This document shows, piece after piece, positions 41,027 through 51,068 of a stretch of 64,000 bases of DNA. The position numbers and the translations under genes are program-made. Each line of letters starts with the position of its first letter. Positions within the stretch are counted from its first letter, which is position 1. The notes under the pieces are model-generated. The model saw only the letters and a program-made list of their open reading frames with translations. It had not been told where the DNA came from and did no database searches. Source of the DNA: Trichomonas tenax (taxonomy: Eukaryota > Parabasalia > Trichomonadida > Trichomonadidae); the NCBI GenBank assembly GCA_023091735.1, contig JALKBU010000140.1, positions 1 to 64,000 on the forward strand, in the 5' to 3' direction.

Positions 41027-41281
41027 TTTTCAAATTTAGCCGCACAAAAAAGAATCATCATTATTTTTGGGAGAATAACACACAGAGCTTATGTGTGAAC
41101 ACTTGGAATACTTTTTGGAAAAAAGCTAAAAAAGCATATTTGTGATTAGATTTACTTATTTATCATCGACAACAACATATTTTACGTTATAAAAATGCTA
41201 CACAATGGGAATACATTATAATGAGTAAAGCACATCATGGCAAATCAATGTTTTGCTTATAAAAATTTAATTGCCCTTTTT
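41027..41281. repeat. Internally deleted copy of palindrome repeat unit
   Basis: About 255 bp match, with few changes, the loop and arm of the 20.6-21.3 kb palindrome, then skip roughly 150 bp of the arm and resume with the outer end (ATAAAAATTTAATTGCCC). It shows the repeat is dispersed and helps define its ends. Confidence 0.8.
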
Positions 41282-41822
41282 GATATCAAGATATTTTCTT
41301 TCCATTTTTGTGTTTATACTATATCTATTGCTTTCATTCGCTGATTCTATAACATATTTATTACTTATTAAAGCAATTATCATATATTGATATTCCAATA
41401 GCATCGATTTGACATTCTATGTGTTTACATGGCAAAAATCATTGATTTGATACTTTACATCATATTTTTGTCAATGGAACGAGATTTATATAAATCAACT
41501 TTGTGGCCTCATGTAGATGAATTTCTTTTCGTGGAAATATTAATGTAGTAAAGCGTGACGTGATTGATGCAGTAAAAGAAAAAATCCCCAGAGGCGTGTA
41601 CTGGTTATTTTTGCACTTTATTAATGTATGATATATATATTTGGATGTTTAATGAAGATTTTCATAATATCTGTGAGATATACATACATGTAAAGTCGAT
41701 TTCCGCTGTGGTCTGAGATTCAACAAATCAATGTTAATGTTGATGCAATTATATCAAAGAAAATTGTTTACTAATATATAATATCATACAAACAAATATC
41801 TAATTCTATTGAGATTTGAGCA
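41282..41822. other. AT-rich spacer downstream of capping-like gene
   Basis: No gene is seen. TTTACATGGCA (about 41424) and ACATGTAAAG (about 41686) motif variants occur but do not precede a recognised start. Confidence 0.5.
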
Positions 41823-43433
41823 TCACTTGATTTCAACATTGGAGAATTTAGATGCGAGGAACTTGAGAATGTCGATTGGATGCATGTCAGTGTCGAAGAA
41901 ACGCATTATTGACATTACGAAAATGATGTTTGATTTGTGGACATCTCTCGAGAACTTCTTGATTATCCAATATCTGTTTTCTGGTGAGTAATATGCGTAA
42001 ACAGTTCTGCCTTCAATCCCATATGACTCGGAGTCGATCTTCGCATATGCAACAGGACACATTTCGCCATTGTTGTCTGAATACAGAAGTGCTGAATCGC
42101 CGGAATGTATCGTTGCCTGGAATGGAACTAAGCAGCCGGCAATTGGCATAAACACAGAAGCAATAATCGGATATTCAAAAGGAATGAATGTGATTCCTAA
42201 ACAACGAAGATTAATCTTAGAAATCCAAGAATGAAGTTCATTTGCATCCTTAAGAAGGCACAAAGGACGAACAATGAACTCTACTGTTTGCTGTCCTGTT
42301 GTCTTCAATGATAATTCTTCTGCAACGTAGCTCCAAAGATAACCGATTCTGAGATCAATTGAGACATCTGCGAAGCAGAGCAACCCGCATTTCATGATAT
42401 CAGTGAGAATGATGCTTGTGTTGCCTCCTCTCTTCTTTTGAACAACCGCGCGGCATATCAAAGGAAGCTGCGTCTTCGAAATGATTGGTGCAATCCAAAG
42501 TTCTCCATTTGTGTCTAAAACGTAACTGAACGCTGACTCTGTTGAAATGATGATGATATTGTTTCCTTCTGGTTCGAAAGTGACTCTGTAAAGTGAATTC
42601 TCGAATGACGGAACCTTTTGCTGTGTCCAGACCTCGTTTATCATGTTTGCTGTGAAAAATTGTGCCTCTGGAAGATTATTGTCTGCGAATAACTTTTTGA
42701 TGTTTGCAACATCAGAACCTTGCGCAGGTGTTGCTCCGATTTCTTGCATTCCTGGATAATTGACCTTGACAAAAGGTATTGGTGGCGTTCCTGCGTCTGG
42801 AGGAGGAAGAGGAGAGTACCAAATTGGAAAATCTTCTTCTTCTGGGATTGGAATCTCGACTTTGAGGACCTTCGAAAGATATCTCAGAGCCTTTGCGTGT
42901 AAGAACCCTGGTGGATGAATTGCTGCGATTGATGAAAGCGTATTTAAAATAATTGAAGAATCAAACTGCGCAACAGCGTGAGCGACTAAATATCCAGGTT
43001 TATCGTAGCCTCTGCTTGAGTAAATCATGAAACAAACAGGATTTAAATTGCCAGACGAATATTTTGTGATTAAATTGTTGAATTTATCGAAAATGGAGTC
43101 ACAATCACCCCAGAAAATTCTCAGTTCCTCATAATTCACGTTAACAGACTTCCATTCGACATCTGTGACGTAAGTTCCTTTTTTCGCGACATTTATTGCG
43201 ACAAGGTCCGTGTTTGGCGGACAAATCGATCGAATTTGGTTGACTGCAGCAAAGTAGTTCCATCTGTATTCAGGAGGAAGGCATTCTGTCGTTTTCGGAT
43301 TTAATGGCGTCTTCATCATCACGAAGTGGATATTTTTCAGTTCCGGCGGTGAGAAGATTGAGGAGTGCGTCGGCGTGTGCAGCCAAAATTGCGGAATTTT
43401 CATACGTGGACTTGGCTCGAATTTCTTCCTCAT
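41823..43433 (-). CDS. mRNA capping enzyme-like protein, catalytically degenerate
   Basis: 536 residues laid out like the metazoan/plant two-domain capping enzyme. Residues about 13-190 follow the cysteine-type RNA 5'-triphosphatase (IPQFWLHTP, then AIHPPGFLHAKALRYLSKVL at 171-190). Residues about 225-430 follow the guanylyltransferase (NYPGMQEI, TSIILTDIMKCG, VEFIVRPLCLL), and 460-525 follow the OB fold (TVYAYYSPENRYWIIKK). The catalytic residues are gone: the P-loop HCxxxxxR position reads YSSRGYDKPG (Cys to Ser139, Arg to Lys145); the KxDG nucleotidyl-lysine motif reads EPEG (287-290); the DGLIF motif reads LGITF (412-416); and DGE is not found. The frame is intact and an Inr-like TCACTTTT lies 13 nt before the ATG at 43433, so it is probably an expressed pseudoenzyme, perhaps binding RNA ends or polymerase II. 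Confidence 0.8.
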   Translation of the reverse strand: MRKKFEPSPRMKIPQFWLHTPTHSSIFSPPELKNIHFVMMKTPLNPKTTECLPPEYRWNYFAAVNQIRSICPPNTDLVAINVAKKGTYVTDVEWKSVNVNYEELRIFWGDCDSIFDKFNNLITKYSSGNLNPVCFMIYSSRGYDKPGYLVAHAVAQFDSSIILNTLSSIAAIHPPGFLHAKALRYLSKVLKVEIPIPEEEDFPIWYSPLPPPDAGTPPIPFVKVNYPGMQEIGATPAQGSDVANIKKLFADNNLPEAQFFTANMINEVWTQQKVPSFENSLYRVTFEPEGNNIIIISTESAFSYVLDTNGELWIAPIISKTQLPLICRAVVQKKRGGNTSIILTDIMKCGLLCFADVSIDLRIGYLWSYVAEELSLKTTGQQTVEFIVRPLCLLKDANELHSWISKINLRCLGITFIPFEYPIIASVFMPIAGCLVPFQATIHSGDSALLYSDNNGEMCPVAYAKIDSESYGIEGRTVYAYYSPENRYWIIKKFSRDVHKSNIIFVMSIMRFFDTDMHPIDILKFLASKFSNVEIK

Positions 43434-43440
43434 TTTGATG

Positions 43441-43448
43441 AAAAGTGA
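43441..43448 (-). promoter_or_regulatory. Inr-like TCACTTTT of capping-like gene
   Basis: On the minus strand TCACTTTT gives an inferred +1 at 43446 and a 13-nt leader. It lies inside the nominal longer frame, which shows that the upstream in-frame ATG is not the start. Confidence 0.6.
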
Positions 43449-43474
43449 CACTATCCATTCTCTCATTCATTTAA

Positions 43475-44458
43475 TTTCATAATAGAGTCCAACACGACTC
43501 ACAACTACCGGAGGGAGTAGTTCGCCCGAGAAAGTTCCAGAGGGAACAGGATCTACGAGCACCTCCAATTCCAATCAAATACATTTATGGTGCGAATTCA
43601 TAGCCAAAGAACAATGAAATACTAGGTCATAAGATGAGACTGCAATTGGACTATGGAAATGACATTGATGACGATGCTGAGATTTATTTCGAAGATGAAT
43701 TAGGAGAGGAAGAAGCTGAATACGAATAAGAATACGAGCACGAAGAGGAAGAAGATAGCGAAGGAGAACAAGCTGAGAAATCGCCTAAAACAAAAGTTGA
43801 AAAAACAAAATTCAGAACAAAAACCACAACAACCAAAAGAAATGCCTAAAGCTGCACTAAAAGAAGTCGCGGAAGAGGAAGTTTACGAAGAAGAAGTTTA
43901 CGAAATTGAAGAAAAATCAGATAATAAGCTTAAACTCGAAAAGAAGCAGGCTCTCAAGAAGAAAGATGATGTTGAAGAGGAAGATGATGATGAAAATGAT
44001 GGCAGAGATACAAAAGAATATAAATCCGATAGATTTGGTGTTATCAGGCCATATGGTAACAAAATGGTTTCGATTTCATCGATAGATAAATTTGTTAGCA
44101 AATTTGATCAGTCTTCCAATAACAATCACACATTGATATCAACACTAATAAGTACGAAGTGGCTATGAGAGCCAATGTTACGCCATCGCAGCCATAAGCT
44201 AGAGTCTGCGATCCTTGTAGGAACCGTACTTTCGAGGATAAACCAAATCCATTATTTATGAGAAGAACTCCACGATAGAGAACCACATAATGATCACAGA
44301 GCTTTATTAGCTATAGAAATCCACCACACTGATGAACAAGTTCATGAAAGATTTGCAGCGACTGGAATCACTGCTTTTGGAGCTAATAGAGTACGTACAC
44401 AGCAGCATTCGGAGCCTCCAGCACCACACCAACTGTGTTGTTCGTTTTGTACATTGTA
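43475..44458 (+). pseudogene. Decayed gene for acidic protein, unknown family
   Basis: Plus-strand frames join into a single protein-like track with several breaks. A proline/arginine-rich start (around RAPPIPIKYIYGANS) is followed by a stop near 43603. A very acidic stretch has a further in-frame TAA at 43727-43729. A shift near 43790 leads into a Glu/Lys-rich segment and RFGVIRPYGNKMVSISSID. Another shift near 44125 leads to ARVCDPCRNRTFEDKPNP with an in-frame TAA just before it, and a last shift leads to HRALLAIEIHHTDEQVHERF and GITAFGANRVRTQQ, ending near 44458. The cysteine pair CDPC is the only motif-like feature. I do not recognise the family. The number of lesions makes it a genuine pseudogene, older than the others here. 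Confidence 0.45.
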
Positions 44459-44655
44459 AAATATATTATATATGTACTATCATAATGAAGTTATCTCATA
44501 ACTCTTCAATATCATTATAAAGTGTATAAATTTATCGAATACAAACTCAAATTGAGATATAAATTAAAAATTTTAAAATATAGTGATTTAAAATGATAAT
44601 AATGATAGATATATAGACTTTGAAGGAAAAATAAAAATAATCTTTGAAAATTTGT

Positions 44656-44661
44656 TCATTA
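44656..44661 (+). promoter_or_regulatory. Inr-like TCATTA
   Basis: TCATTA directly precedes ATAATG; the inferred +1 at 44658 gives a 6-nt leader before the ATG at 44664. Confidence 0.45.
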
Positions 44662-44663
44662 TA

Positions 44664-45974
44664 ATGCAAGATGATTATAAAGATCAAACTTATAAAAAAA
44701 GAAGACAAAATTCTAATGAAACAGAGGACGAAAACTATTACATCAAAATAAAATTGATTGAAATCATGGAAAGATGCAGAGAAACTCAATCTTTAGATGA
44801 TTGGGAGGAATTATATATTTTTATTTCATGTCAAACGGGTAAATTCATGACAGACGAACACTGCGATATGCTGTGTGAGATTGCAATTCCTCCACTACAA
44901 AGCAGTGATCCAAATTTAGTTAAATTTGTCATAAATTGCGTACAAGAAATCGCAAACACATTAAAACATCCACGAAAAGTACTTGCTGATTTTGAATTAC
45001 TTCCTAATTTGGTTAAATTCCTTGTATATGAGTTCAAAGATTCTATTATTTCGATTTTAAGCATAATTGAGCTTTATATCACAGATGATTCAGATGTAGA
45101 AGAACAAGAGAAAGCTCAGGCATTTCAAATTTTTCAAGTTATTCTTGAACTTTCTTTCAATGAAGACAAAAAATTAGAAAATTATAAATATCCATTATTT
45201 GAGACACTTATGGGATTTTTGAAGGTGTATCCATTTTCAACACAAGAAGCAAGGCACATTTACATTTATTTTTCTGATTTAATTAGAAAATTAACAACTG
45301 AAGATCGAGATTTGGCGCCAAAGATTCATGCATTTAAACGATTTCTTGTGAGGGAACCAGGTTTTTACACTAATTTTAGTACAGATGGAATGATTGATCA
45401 AATATTTTATTTTATTTTCATAAATGATGACAAAGCAATCAAAGCATCTATAAAATGTATAATACCTGTATTCACTAGTCAAGAAATTGCTGAGAAATAT
45501 GTCAGCGCAGGAATTATCGAAAAACTTCTCGAAAAGCTTCAAGTTCCTTCACCTTTATCTATAACATGTTATAAATTTTTGGCTGTTCTTGCTTCTATAT
45601 CGGATTCAGCCTGCAGATTGATCATTAGTTATCGCTTTTTAAGTCGACCGCAAATTTATCGTGTGTCAAGCTTTAAAGAGAAAAGGATTATTTTGAATGT
45701 GATCCACTCTCTCATTGTGCGAGGTTATATCATTCAAACACCAATTGAAATCAAATATATACCAAGATTCCTCGAAAACATTCTTGAAGACTCTGAACCT
45801 GATGTTATTGGAAAGGCCTTAATGTGCATTCAAACAATTTATTTGAAAAACAATGAAATTCAGTTCAATATCAACGATATTCTTGAAGATATAATAAATG
45901 ACAATGATTATCCAGAGGAAATCCAAATTTTGGCTCAAATAGTTGGAGATCTTCTTAATGGCGTTGAATCATGA
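44664..45974 (+). CDS. ARM/HEAT-like helical repeat protein, unknown function
   Basis: 436 residues. I use the ATG at 44664, because the upstream in-frame start is only TTG and the Inr-like TCATTA ends just before it. After a charged N-terminus (DQTYKKRRQNSNETEDEN) the protein consists of hydrophobic helices in pairs (for example DPNLVKFVINCVQEIANTL and KYVSAGIIEKLLEKL) characteristic of armadillo-type repeats, with a basic patch early that could act as a nuclear signal, as in importin-alpha-like proteins. However, the Asn/Trp ladder of a true importin alpha is not seen. No membrane or enzyme motif. Related in style to the genes at 0.4 and 38.4 kb. Confidence 0.7.
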   Translation: MQDDYKDQTYKKRRQNSNETEDENYYIKIKLIEIMERCRETQSLDDWEELYIFISCQTGKFMTDEHCDMLCEIAIPPLQSSDPNLVKFVINCVQEIANTLKHPRKVLADFELLPNLVKFLVYEFKDSIISILSIIELYITDDSDVEEQEKAQAFQIFQVILELSFNEDKKLENYKYPLFETLMGFLKVYPFSTQEARHIYIYFSDLIRKLTTEDRDLAPKIHAFKRFLVREPGFYTNFSTDGMIDQIFYFIFINDDKAIKASIKCIIPVFTSQEIAEKYVSAGIIEKLLEKLQVPSPLSITCYKFLAVLASISDSACRLIISYRFLSRPQIYRVSSFKEKRIILNVIHSLIVRGYIIQTPIEIKYIPRFLENILEDSEPDVIGKALMCIQTIYLKNNEIQFNINDILEDIINDNDYPEEIQILAQIVGDLLNGVES

Positions 45975-46521
45975 AGAATCATTATTGAATCGATCAGAAA
46001 TGATGTGTTCATTCCAACATAGCATAAGCTTTCTATTCTATCAATCGCTGTGTGTGCGGGTTTATTAAAAGAGAAACAGAAAGAACATATATAGAAATCT
46101 GACAAAAAAAATGTATATTTGTCACGTAAATTATTTAATTTGACATGTAAAATTATGTTGTCAAATTAACTACTTTCCTGATACCTATTGTGTCCGTGAC
46201 ACGATTCATCGAATATCAAATTTCCACGTTAATTTGAAGCATGAAAATTACGTCACGTAATACTTTCCAATCACGAAAATGCAATCTTATACACTCAATG
46301 GCCATTCAAAAAGGCTTATTTTGCTTGTCTAATATATGAATTTTAAGAATATCATTTGCTTTGACATTAAAACAAAAATGATTCAAAACTCAGTGATATT
46401 GAGTCATTTCGTGAATTGTCAATTATAGAAAATTTAGAGATCGTTAAGTAATTTGAGATGAATATAGTTTATATAAAAATACAATTAATAAATATATTAT
46501 AACAAATTATATAATTGATGA
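45975..46521. other. Spacer between convergent genes, with motif copies
   Basis: It separates two 3' ends, yet holds TGTCACGTAAA (46120-46130) and TGACATGTAAA (46141-46151) near each other. Either they are not promoters here or an unannotated transcript starts in this region. No protein frame of note. Confidence 0.5.
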
Positions 46522-49500
46522 TCAAATGATTCCTGATCTGAAGTCTGAGAATAAACTTACTGATGAAAATGAAGAATAGACTTCTGGCGTCTTCGTATCT
46601 TGTTCTGGATTTCTGACAACTGGAACTTCATCATCGCTGCTCCCATCGATCCTCTCGTAGAAAAGAACATATGCGGCACTTGTCATGACATCGTGGAATG
46701 ATGTCTTAGAAGATCGAGAGTCATCAAATGAATACCATTCTCGTCCGCCATCTTTCGATGGAACTGTTGCTTTGGCAGTGCAGTGTCCACCGCTGCAGCT
46801 TCCGTAGTGCTCAGAAACTGCGTAAAGTCGGTATTTCGTCGATCCTTTTGCTGGACCAACGATGTGCTCGCGCATATCTAATTCTCGCGGGAATTGGACG
46901 AGTTTGCCATCTTTCTCGGAGCCTGTCTCAGTGGTCTCGAATCGCTTCAGCTGAATAACTAAGAGCTTAGGGCAACTCCAGATGTCCATCTTCTTGTTCG
47001 CGCAGACGAAGTCTCTGCAGTGAGGACAGAACCACATGTTGTCCTGGTCGAGAGTCTCTTCTTGCTTGAAGTACAAGAAGCATTGGTTGAGAGTGACTTG
47101 TTCACCGCGTGAATCTGTAACACTTCTTTTGTGTGAATCTGTATTGACATGCATCAAAAGTTCTTTTAAGTTGAATCCTTTATCGACGTCCATGAATTCA
47201 CTATTAATCAAGATTGGAATCAAATTATTGGAAATATTCTCGTGGAGATCGGTTGAAGTGAATTTGTTGATCGAGGTATTATAAATATCCTTGACAACAA
47301 AGCGTTCTCTGTCGGAACATCCGTGATTTGAAAATCGAATTCTATCCTTAATCTTTCGCATTTCCGTTGTTAATCCTTCATTGTATCTATCCTCAGGATA
47401 TCTGTCTGTGGTGTTTAGTGTTGTTGTTTTTGTTGTTGATGTGTTGATCGAACTGCTGACAGAAGGAAGTGGCTCTGATGTTGGTCTTCTCCACAGAGAA
47501 CCAAGGATTGATGGCCTGGATGGTTGCGGAGGTGGTAATGATGTTGCTGGAAGTGATGGGAACCTCTTCTGCAATTCATTGTTGTCGTCATCATCGCTAT
47601 TGGCTGAAAGAGCGTCGATCTTTTCCTTTAATTCTGGAATTAATTCTTTCTCAGAATCAGATGTGTTTGAAATAGAACTGTTTGGATTGAATGAAACTTC
47701 ACTGATTCTTTCTGGATCTGGTTTGATCTGTATTGTGTCAGGTTCTGGAGAACGTGGAAGACCTTCTGAAAGGTGTGCATCCTCATTGTCTGCTTCATTT
47801 CCTGTTGCTTGATGGGCTTGAGAATCTTCATCGATCGCAGAATGACTTGTTGATTCTTTGTCCTGACTTTCTGCTGATTCTGTTGATTGAACTTTGTTTT
47901 CATCGTCACTTGGCTGTATTATTTCATTCGTGTTGTCTTTCAAGTTTTCGTCAACTGAATCATTGCCTTCACTATCAGAAGACTTGTTTTCGACAGCACG
48001 AAGCTTTTCTGGCTTTTCTTCCTCTTCTTCTTCAGCTTGAGATTTATCTTGATTATCTTCTTCTTCCTCAGAGCTTTGTGCTTCAACAGGAATCTCCTTG
48101 CGATGTGGTTTTGACTTTTCTGGTCTGTCTTCTTCCTCTTCATCATGTTCTGATTGAACAATATGTCGAGGTTGTTTTCCGGAAACTTTCTTATAACCAT
48201 AATGATGAACCTTCTTTTCTTCTTCCTCCGATTTCGAGCTGCTTTGTTTTTCTTCTTCGTCATCATCATTATCAGATTTGATAATCTTTGTTCTCATCAT
48301 CATGTTTTGGTTGAATCTGAGAACTTTTCCTGTTGGTGTTGCGATCGAATTACGCGGTTGAATCCTTGGCGCTGGTTCTGGCTCTGATCCCTCTTCCTCT
48401 TCTTTGCTCAGCAGATTTGGTGCTTCGTTTTCTTCCTCTTCCTCTTGTTCTGCTTTCAGTCTTGCTTCTTCGATCTGGTCTCTGATGTGCTTTGGCAATT
48501 TCTTGGAGCAGCCGTAATTGTCGGATTCCTCTTCTTCATGTTCCTCGACTGAACCTCCCCACAGATAATCCATTCTATCCGAAACTGCATCCTCCAAATC
48601 TCGTGCATTAATATCTGTGTTTGGAACTTCGACGAGGAAAGGATGGAAGAAAGGTGATGGTGTTGCATTCGTGCTCCACGCGAACTCGCCTGTGAGATTG
48701 AGATATAGCTGAACAGGAACATACCATGCTTCGTCTTGAGGAATTTCAAATGCAACAATAGTCAAATTGCTCGAATAATTCGCTCTCGTGGGATCCCAAT
48801 ACAGTCTCGTTCCATACATACTTTCTGCGAGGAATGCGACAGCAACATCATATCCGGTGAGATCGCGGATGGAATTTTCGTAATCTGTGACTGTTGGAAT
48901 TCTCGGAACTTTGATTGATATCCAATGATGAGGCTCTGTCATATCATATGGAATGAACAAAACTTCCGCAGCTTTCTGGTTCGGCGGAGCAATCGGAAGT
49001 GAAAGAGCAACATATGGATCAAAAACAACTGTTGTGCAATGACACTTTGGACAAATGCATCGCGATCTCAACTGCCCATGGAATAAGTCAACGATGATAG
49101 AATCATTTCGAAGTTTGTGATTCTTCCAAGCGATCTGTGATGTTTCTACGTCATTTGTTGAATCACCAGTAACTGTCTCAACTTGCGGTTTAACTCTGCA
49201 TCTGTTTAAGTCTTCGTGAATTCCATCGAGCATGAACATGATTAACTCATGAGGATCTTGTTGCTGATAACCAGAAAATTGATGTGCAAACTGACCAGTA
49301 ACATTCTTGAGAGCAGATGGATCTAATACAGACTCCTCTCCAAGCCATTCACGAGCATTTAAAGCAGCAAACTGTCTCACTAGTTTTCCTTTCATTCCCA
49401 GCGGATTCGTTTCGTTAATATCATCGCGCCAGTGGTCACTGAGCAAAAATCTCGATAATGACAATGAGTGCATGATGCATTGGATGCCGCTGTTGAAGTA

Positions 49501-50475
49501 ACATGTGTTTCCAAGGTTTCTGCAGCCAATTGAACCTGGATGTGATGAAATATAACGTGGCTGTGATGAAAATGAGTGTGAGAGACTGCTGTTGAGACTT
49601 ATTGATGTGAATAATGGTTTTGGTTTTTCTTCAGGAGGTTTAGATATTGTTAAATTTTGTGATGAAATAGATGAAAATTGGAATTTTGATGCTGGTTCCG
49701 ATGTTACTCTTTCAGGCGGTTTCGTAATTGGTTTAAATGCTGGTGGTTTCAAATAAAACGAATTTGGTGAAATTGTTTCTTGCGATTTTTGCTCTGTTTT
49801 TTCTTCCTTCTTCTTCAGTGGCACGAAGATTTCTGATTCTTCTTCGTTATGAGGAATAATTTTCAGTTTTTGTTTTGGATAATGCCATCTGCTGTTAATT
49901 TTTACATCCACGTATATCTTTTTGACATTCTTCAGTGTTTTAAGGCTTGCGTTATCATCCAAGACCTCAAAATTTTGATCATCATTTTCATCTGGAAATA
50001 TTAAAAGTCTAACAGTATCTTTAATTCTAAAAGTAAGTCTTACTTCTTTGTTTAGCTTTGAAACTTGATCTGTTTCGCACATAACAAAATCTGTGATTTT
50101 TTTGTGAAATTTGCAAGGCATTACGATTATATCTGTTGGAAAAAACCTTTGTCCGTTCTGTTTCCTTACAGGATATATCAATGGTTGATCGCCTCCGTAC
50201 CAATTTTGTAATTGTTTATATGCATCAACTGTTAATATTTTGTATTGCGATGGTTTAACGTAAGAAAGAAGTTTCCCATTCGATATTATACTCGAGTTAT
50301 CGATTCTATTCGGCTTTGGCCCTTTATGAAATTTTTGGTCATATGATGAAAAACTCGCCCACGTGTCAAACCATTTCTTGGAGATCGGACACCCGACGGA
50401 CGGTTTGTCGGCGTTAGAAAGGTCTTTGTTTAATTGTTTTATCGTTCGCCCTTGATCGGGCGGCGAAGGAATCAT
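46522..50475 (-). CDS. Ubiquitin-specific protease with DUSP domain (USP4/15-like)
   Basis: A 1317-residue cysteine deubiquitinase. Order: DUSP domain at about 22-125 (KKWFDTWASF, RKQNGQRFFPTDIIVMPC); a Ub-like segment at about 145-210; a proline/serine linker; then the catalytic domain opening with the Cys box GCRNLGNTCYFNSG (Cys325) and closing with the His box SCSGGHCTAKA (His1231) and EWYSFDD (Asp about 1251). Two CxxC zinc-ribbon pairs (CICPKCHC and CPHC) lie in the fingers. Between the two catalytic halves sits a very long, acidic, low-complexity insert (roughly 650-960) of Glu, Asp, Ser and Lys, as in USP4/11/15 but much longer. All catalytic residues are present, so it should be active. 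No Inr is evident before the ATG at 50475. Confidence 0.93.
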   Translation of the reverse strand: MIPSPPDQGRTIKQLNKDLSNADKPSVGCPISKKWFDTWASFSSYDQKFHKGPKPNRIDNSSIISNGKLLSYVKPSQYKILTVDAYKQLQNWYGGDQPLIYPVRKQNGQRFFPTDIIVMPCKFHKKITDFVMCETDQVSKLNKEVRLTFRIKDTVRLLIFPDENDDQNFEVLDDNASLKTLKNVKKIYVDVKINSRWHYPKQKLKIIPHNEEESEIFVPLKKKEEKTEQKSQETISPNSFYLKPPAFKPITKPPERVTSEPASKFQFSSISSQNLTISKPPEEKPKPLFTSISLNSSLSHSFSSQPRYISSHPGSIGCRNLGNTCYFNSGIQCIMHSLSLSRFLLSDHWRDDINETNPLGMKGKLVRQFAALNAREWLGEESVLDPSALKNVTGQFAHQFSGYQQQDPHELIMFMLDGIHEDLNRCRVKPQVETVTGDSTNDVETSQIAWKNHKLRNDSIIVDLFHGQLRSRCICPKCHCTTVVFDPYVALSLPIAPPNQKAAEVLFIPYDMTEPHHWISIKVPRIPTVTDYENSIRDLTGYDVAVAFLAESMYGTRLYWDPTRANYSSNLTIVAFEIPQDEAWYVPVQLYLNLTGEFAWSTNATPSPFFHPFLVEVPNTDINARDLEDAVSDRMDYLWGGSVEEHEEEESDNYGCSKKLPKHIRDQIEEARLKAEQEEEEENEAPNLLSKEEEEGSEPEPAPRIQPRNSIATPTGKVLRFNQNMMMRTKIIKSDNDDDEEEKQSSSKSEEEEKKVHHYGYKKVSGKQPRHIVQSEHDEEEEDRPEKSKPHRKEIPVEAQSSEEEEDNQDKSQAEEEEEEKPEKLRAVENKSSDSEGNDSVDENLKDNTNEIIQPSDDENKVQSTESAESQDKESTSHSAIDEDSQAHQATGNEADNEDAHLSEGLPRSPEPDTIQIKPDPERISEVSFNPNSSISNTSDSEKELIPELKEKIDALSANSDDDDNNELQKRFPSLPATSLPPPQPSRPSILGSLWRRPTSEPLPSVSSSINTSTTKTTTLNTTDRYPEDRYNEGLTTEMRKIKDRIRFSNHGCSDRERFVVKDIYNTSINKFTSTDLHENISNNLIPILINSEFMDVDKGFNLKELLMHVNTDSHKRSVTDSRGEQVTLNQCFLYFKQEETLDQDNMWFCPHCRDFVCANKKMDIWSCPKLLVIQLKRFETTETGSEKDGKLVQFPRELDMREHIVGPAKGSTKYRLYAVSEHYGSCSGGHCTAKATVPSKDGGREWYSFDDSRSSKTSFHDVMTSAAYVLFYERIDGSSDDEVPVVRNPEQDTKTPEVYSSFSSVSLFSDFRSGII

Positions 50476-51068
50476 TTAAAGTTTTTCCTTTGATTTTTTG
50501 AATTTAGCATTTTTAGGTATTATTTTGAGGTAAATCTTTATTTTTGAAAAATTTTAAAAGAACAATTTTTGACTCGAATTTTCTTTGATGTACGTGCATG
50601 CAAATATATGCCTAACATTTTTCTCGCTGAGATTATGGAGAATTTTAATGCAACAAAATATGTTTCGAAAATTGTGATATTAGGCAGCTGCTGTTATATT
50701 TACTTCCCCCATTATAGTGTCAAAGCAAGATTAAAATATCTAAATTAACATTAATATTTTAAAAATATTATACTACACAAGATGTTTAATTGTTATGTTT
50801 TTTGATTTTTTATTTTCATGGTATTGTATTTATTATGCTAACTAGTCTCAATTCAATGTTGTAAAAAAATGCAAAAATATAGATAATATAAATGTGGAAT
50901 CATCATAATTTATGTAAAAATAATATTGCATATTCACTTGCTCCACAATCAGCTTTTGGATATTCAATAATCAAATTGAAAAAGATAAAAAGCCTTTATC
51001 TCAGTATACTATTAAAGGTGATGATTTGTGTATATTCAAATAAGCTTTATTTAATAAATTTATTTACA
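50476..51068. other. AT-rich spacer
   Basis: About 590 bp between two minus-strand genes. No gene, repeat or promoter motif recognised. Confidence 0.55.

Noticed and set aside
47381..48387. Several frames opposite the USP acidic insert
   Set aside because: Antisense of low-complexity Glu/Asp/Ser coding sequence.
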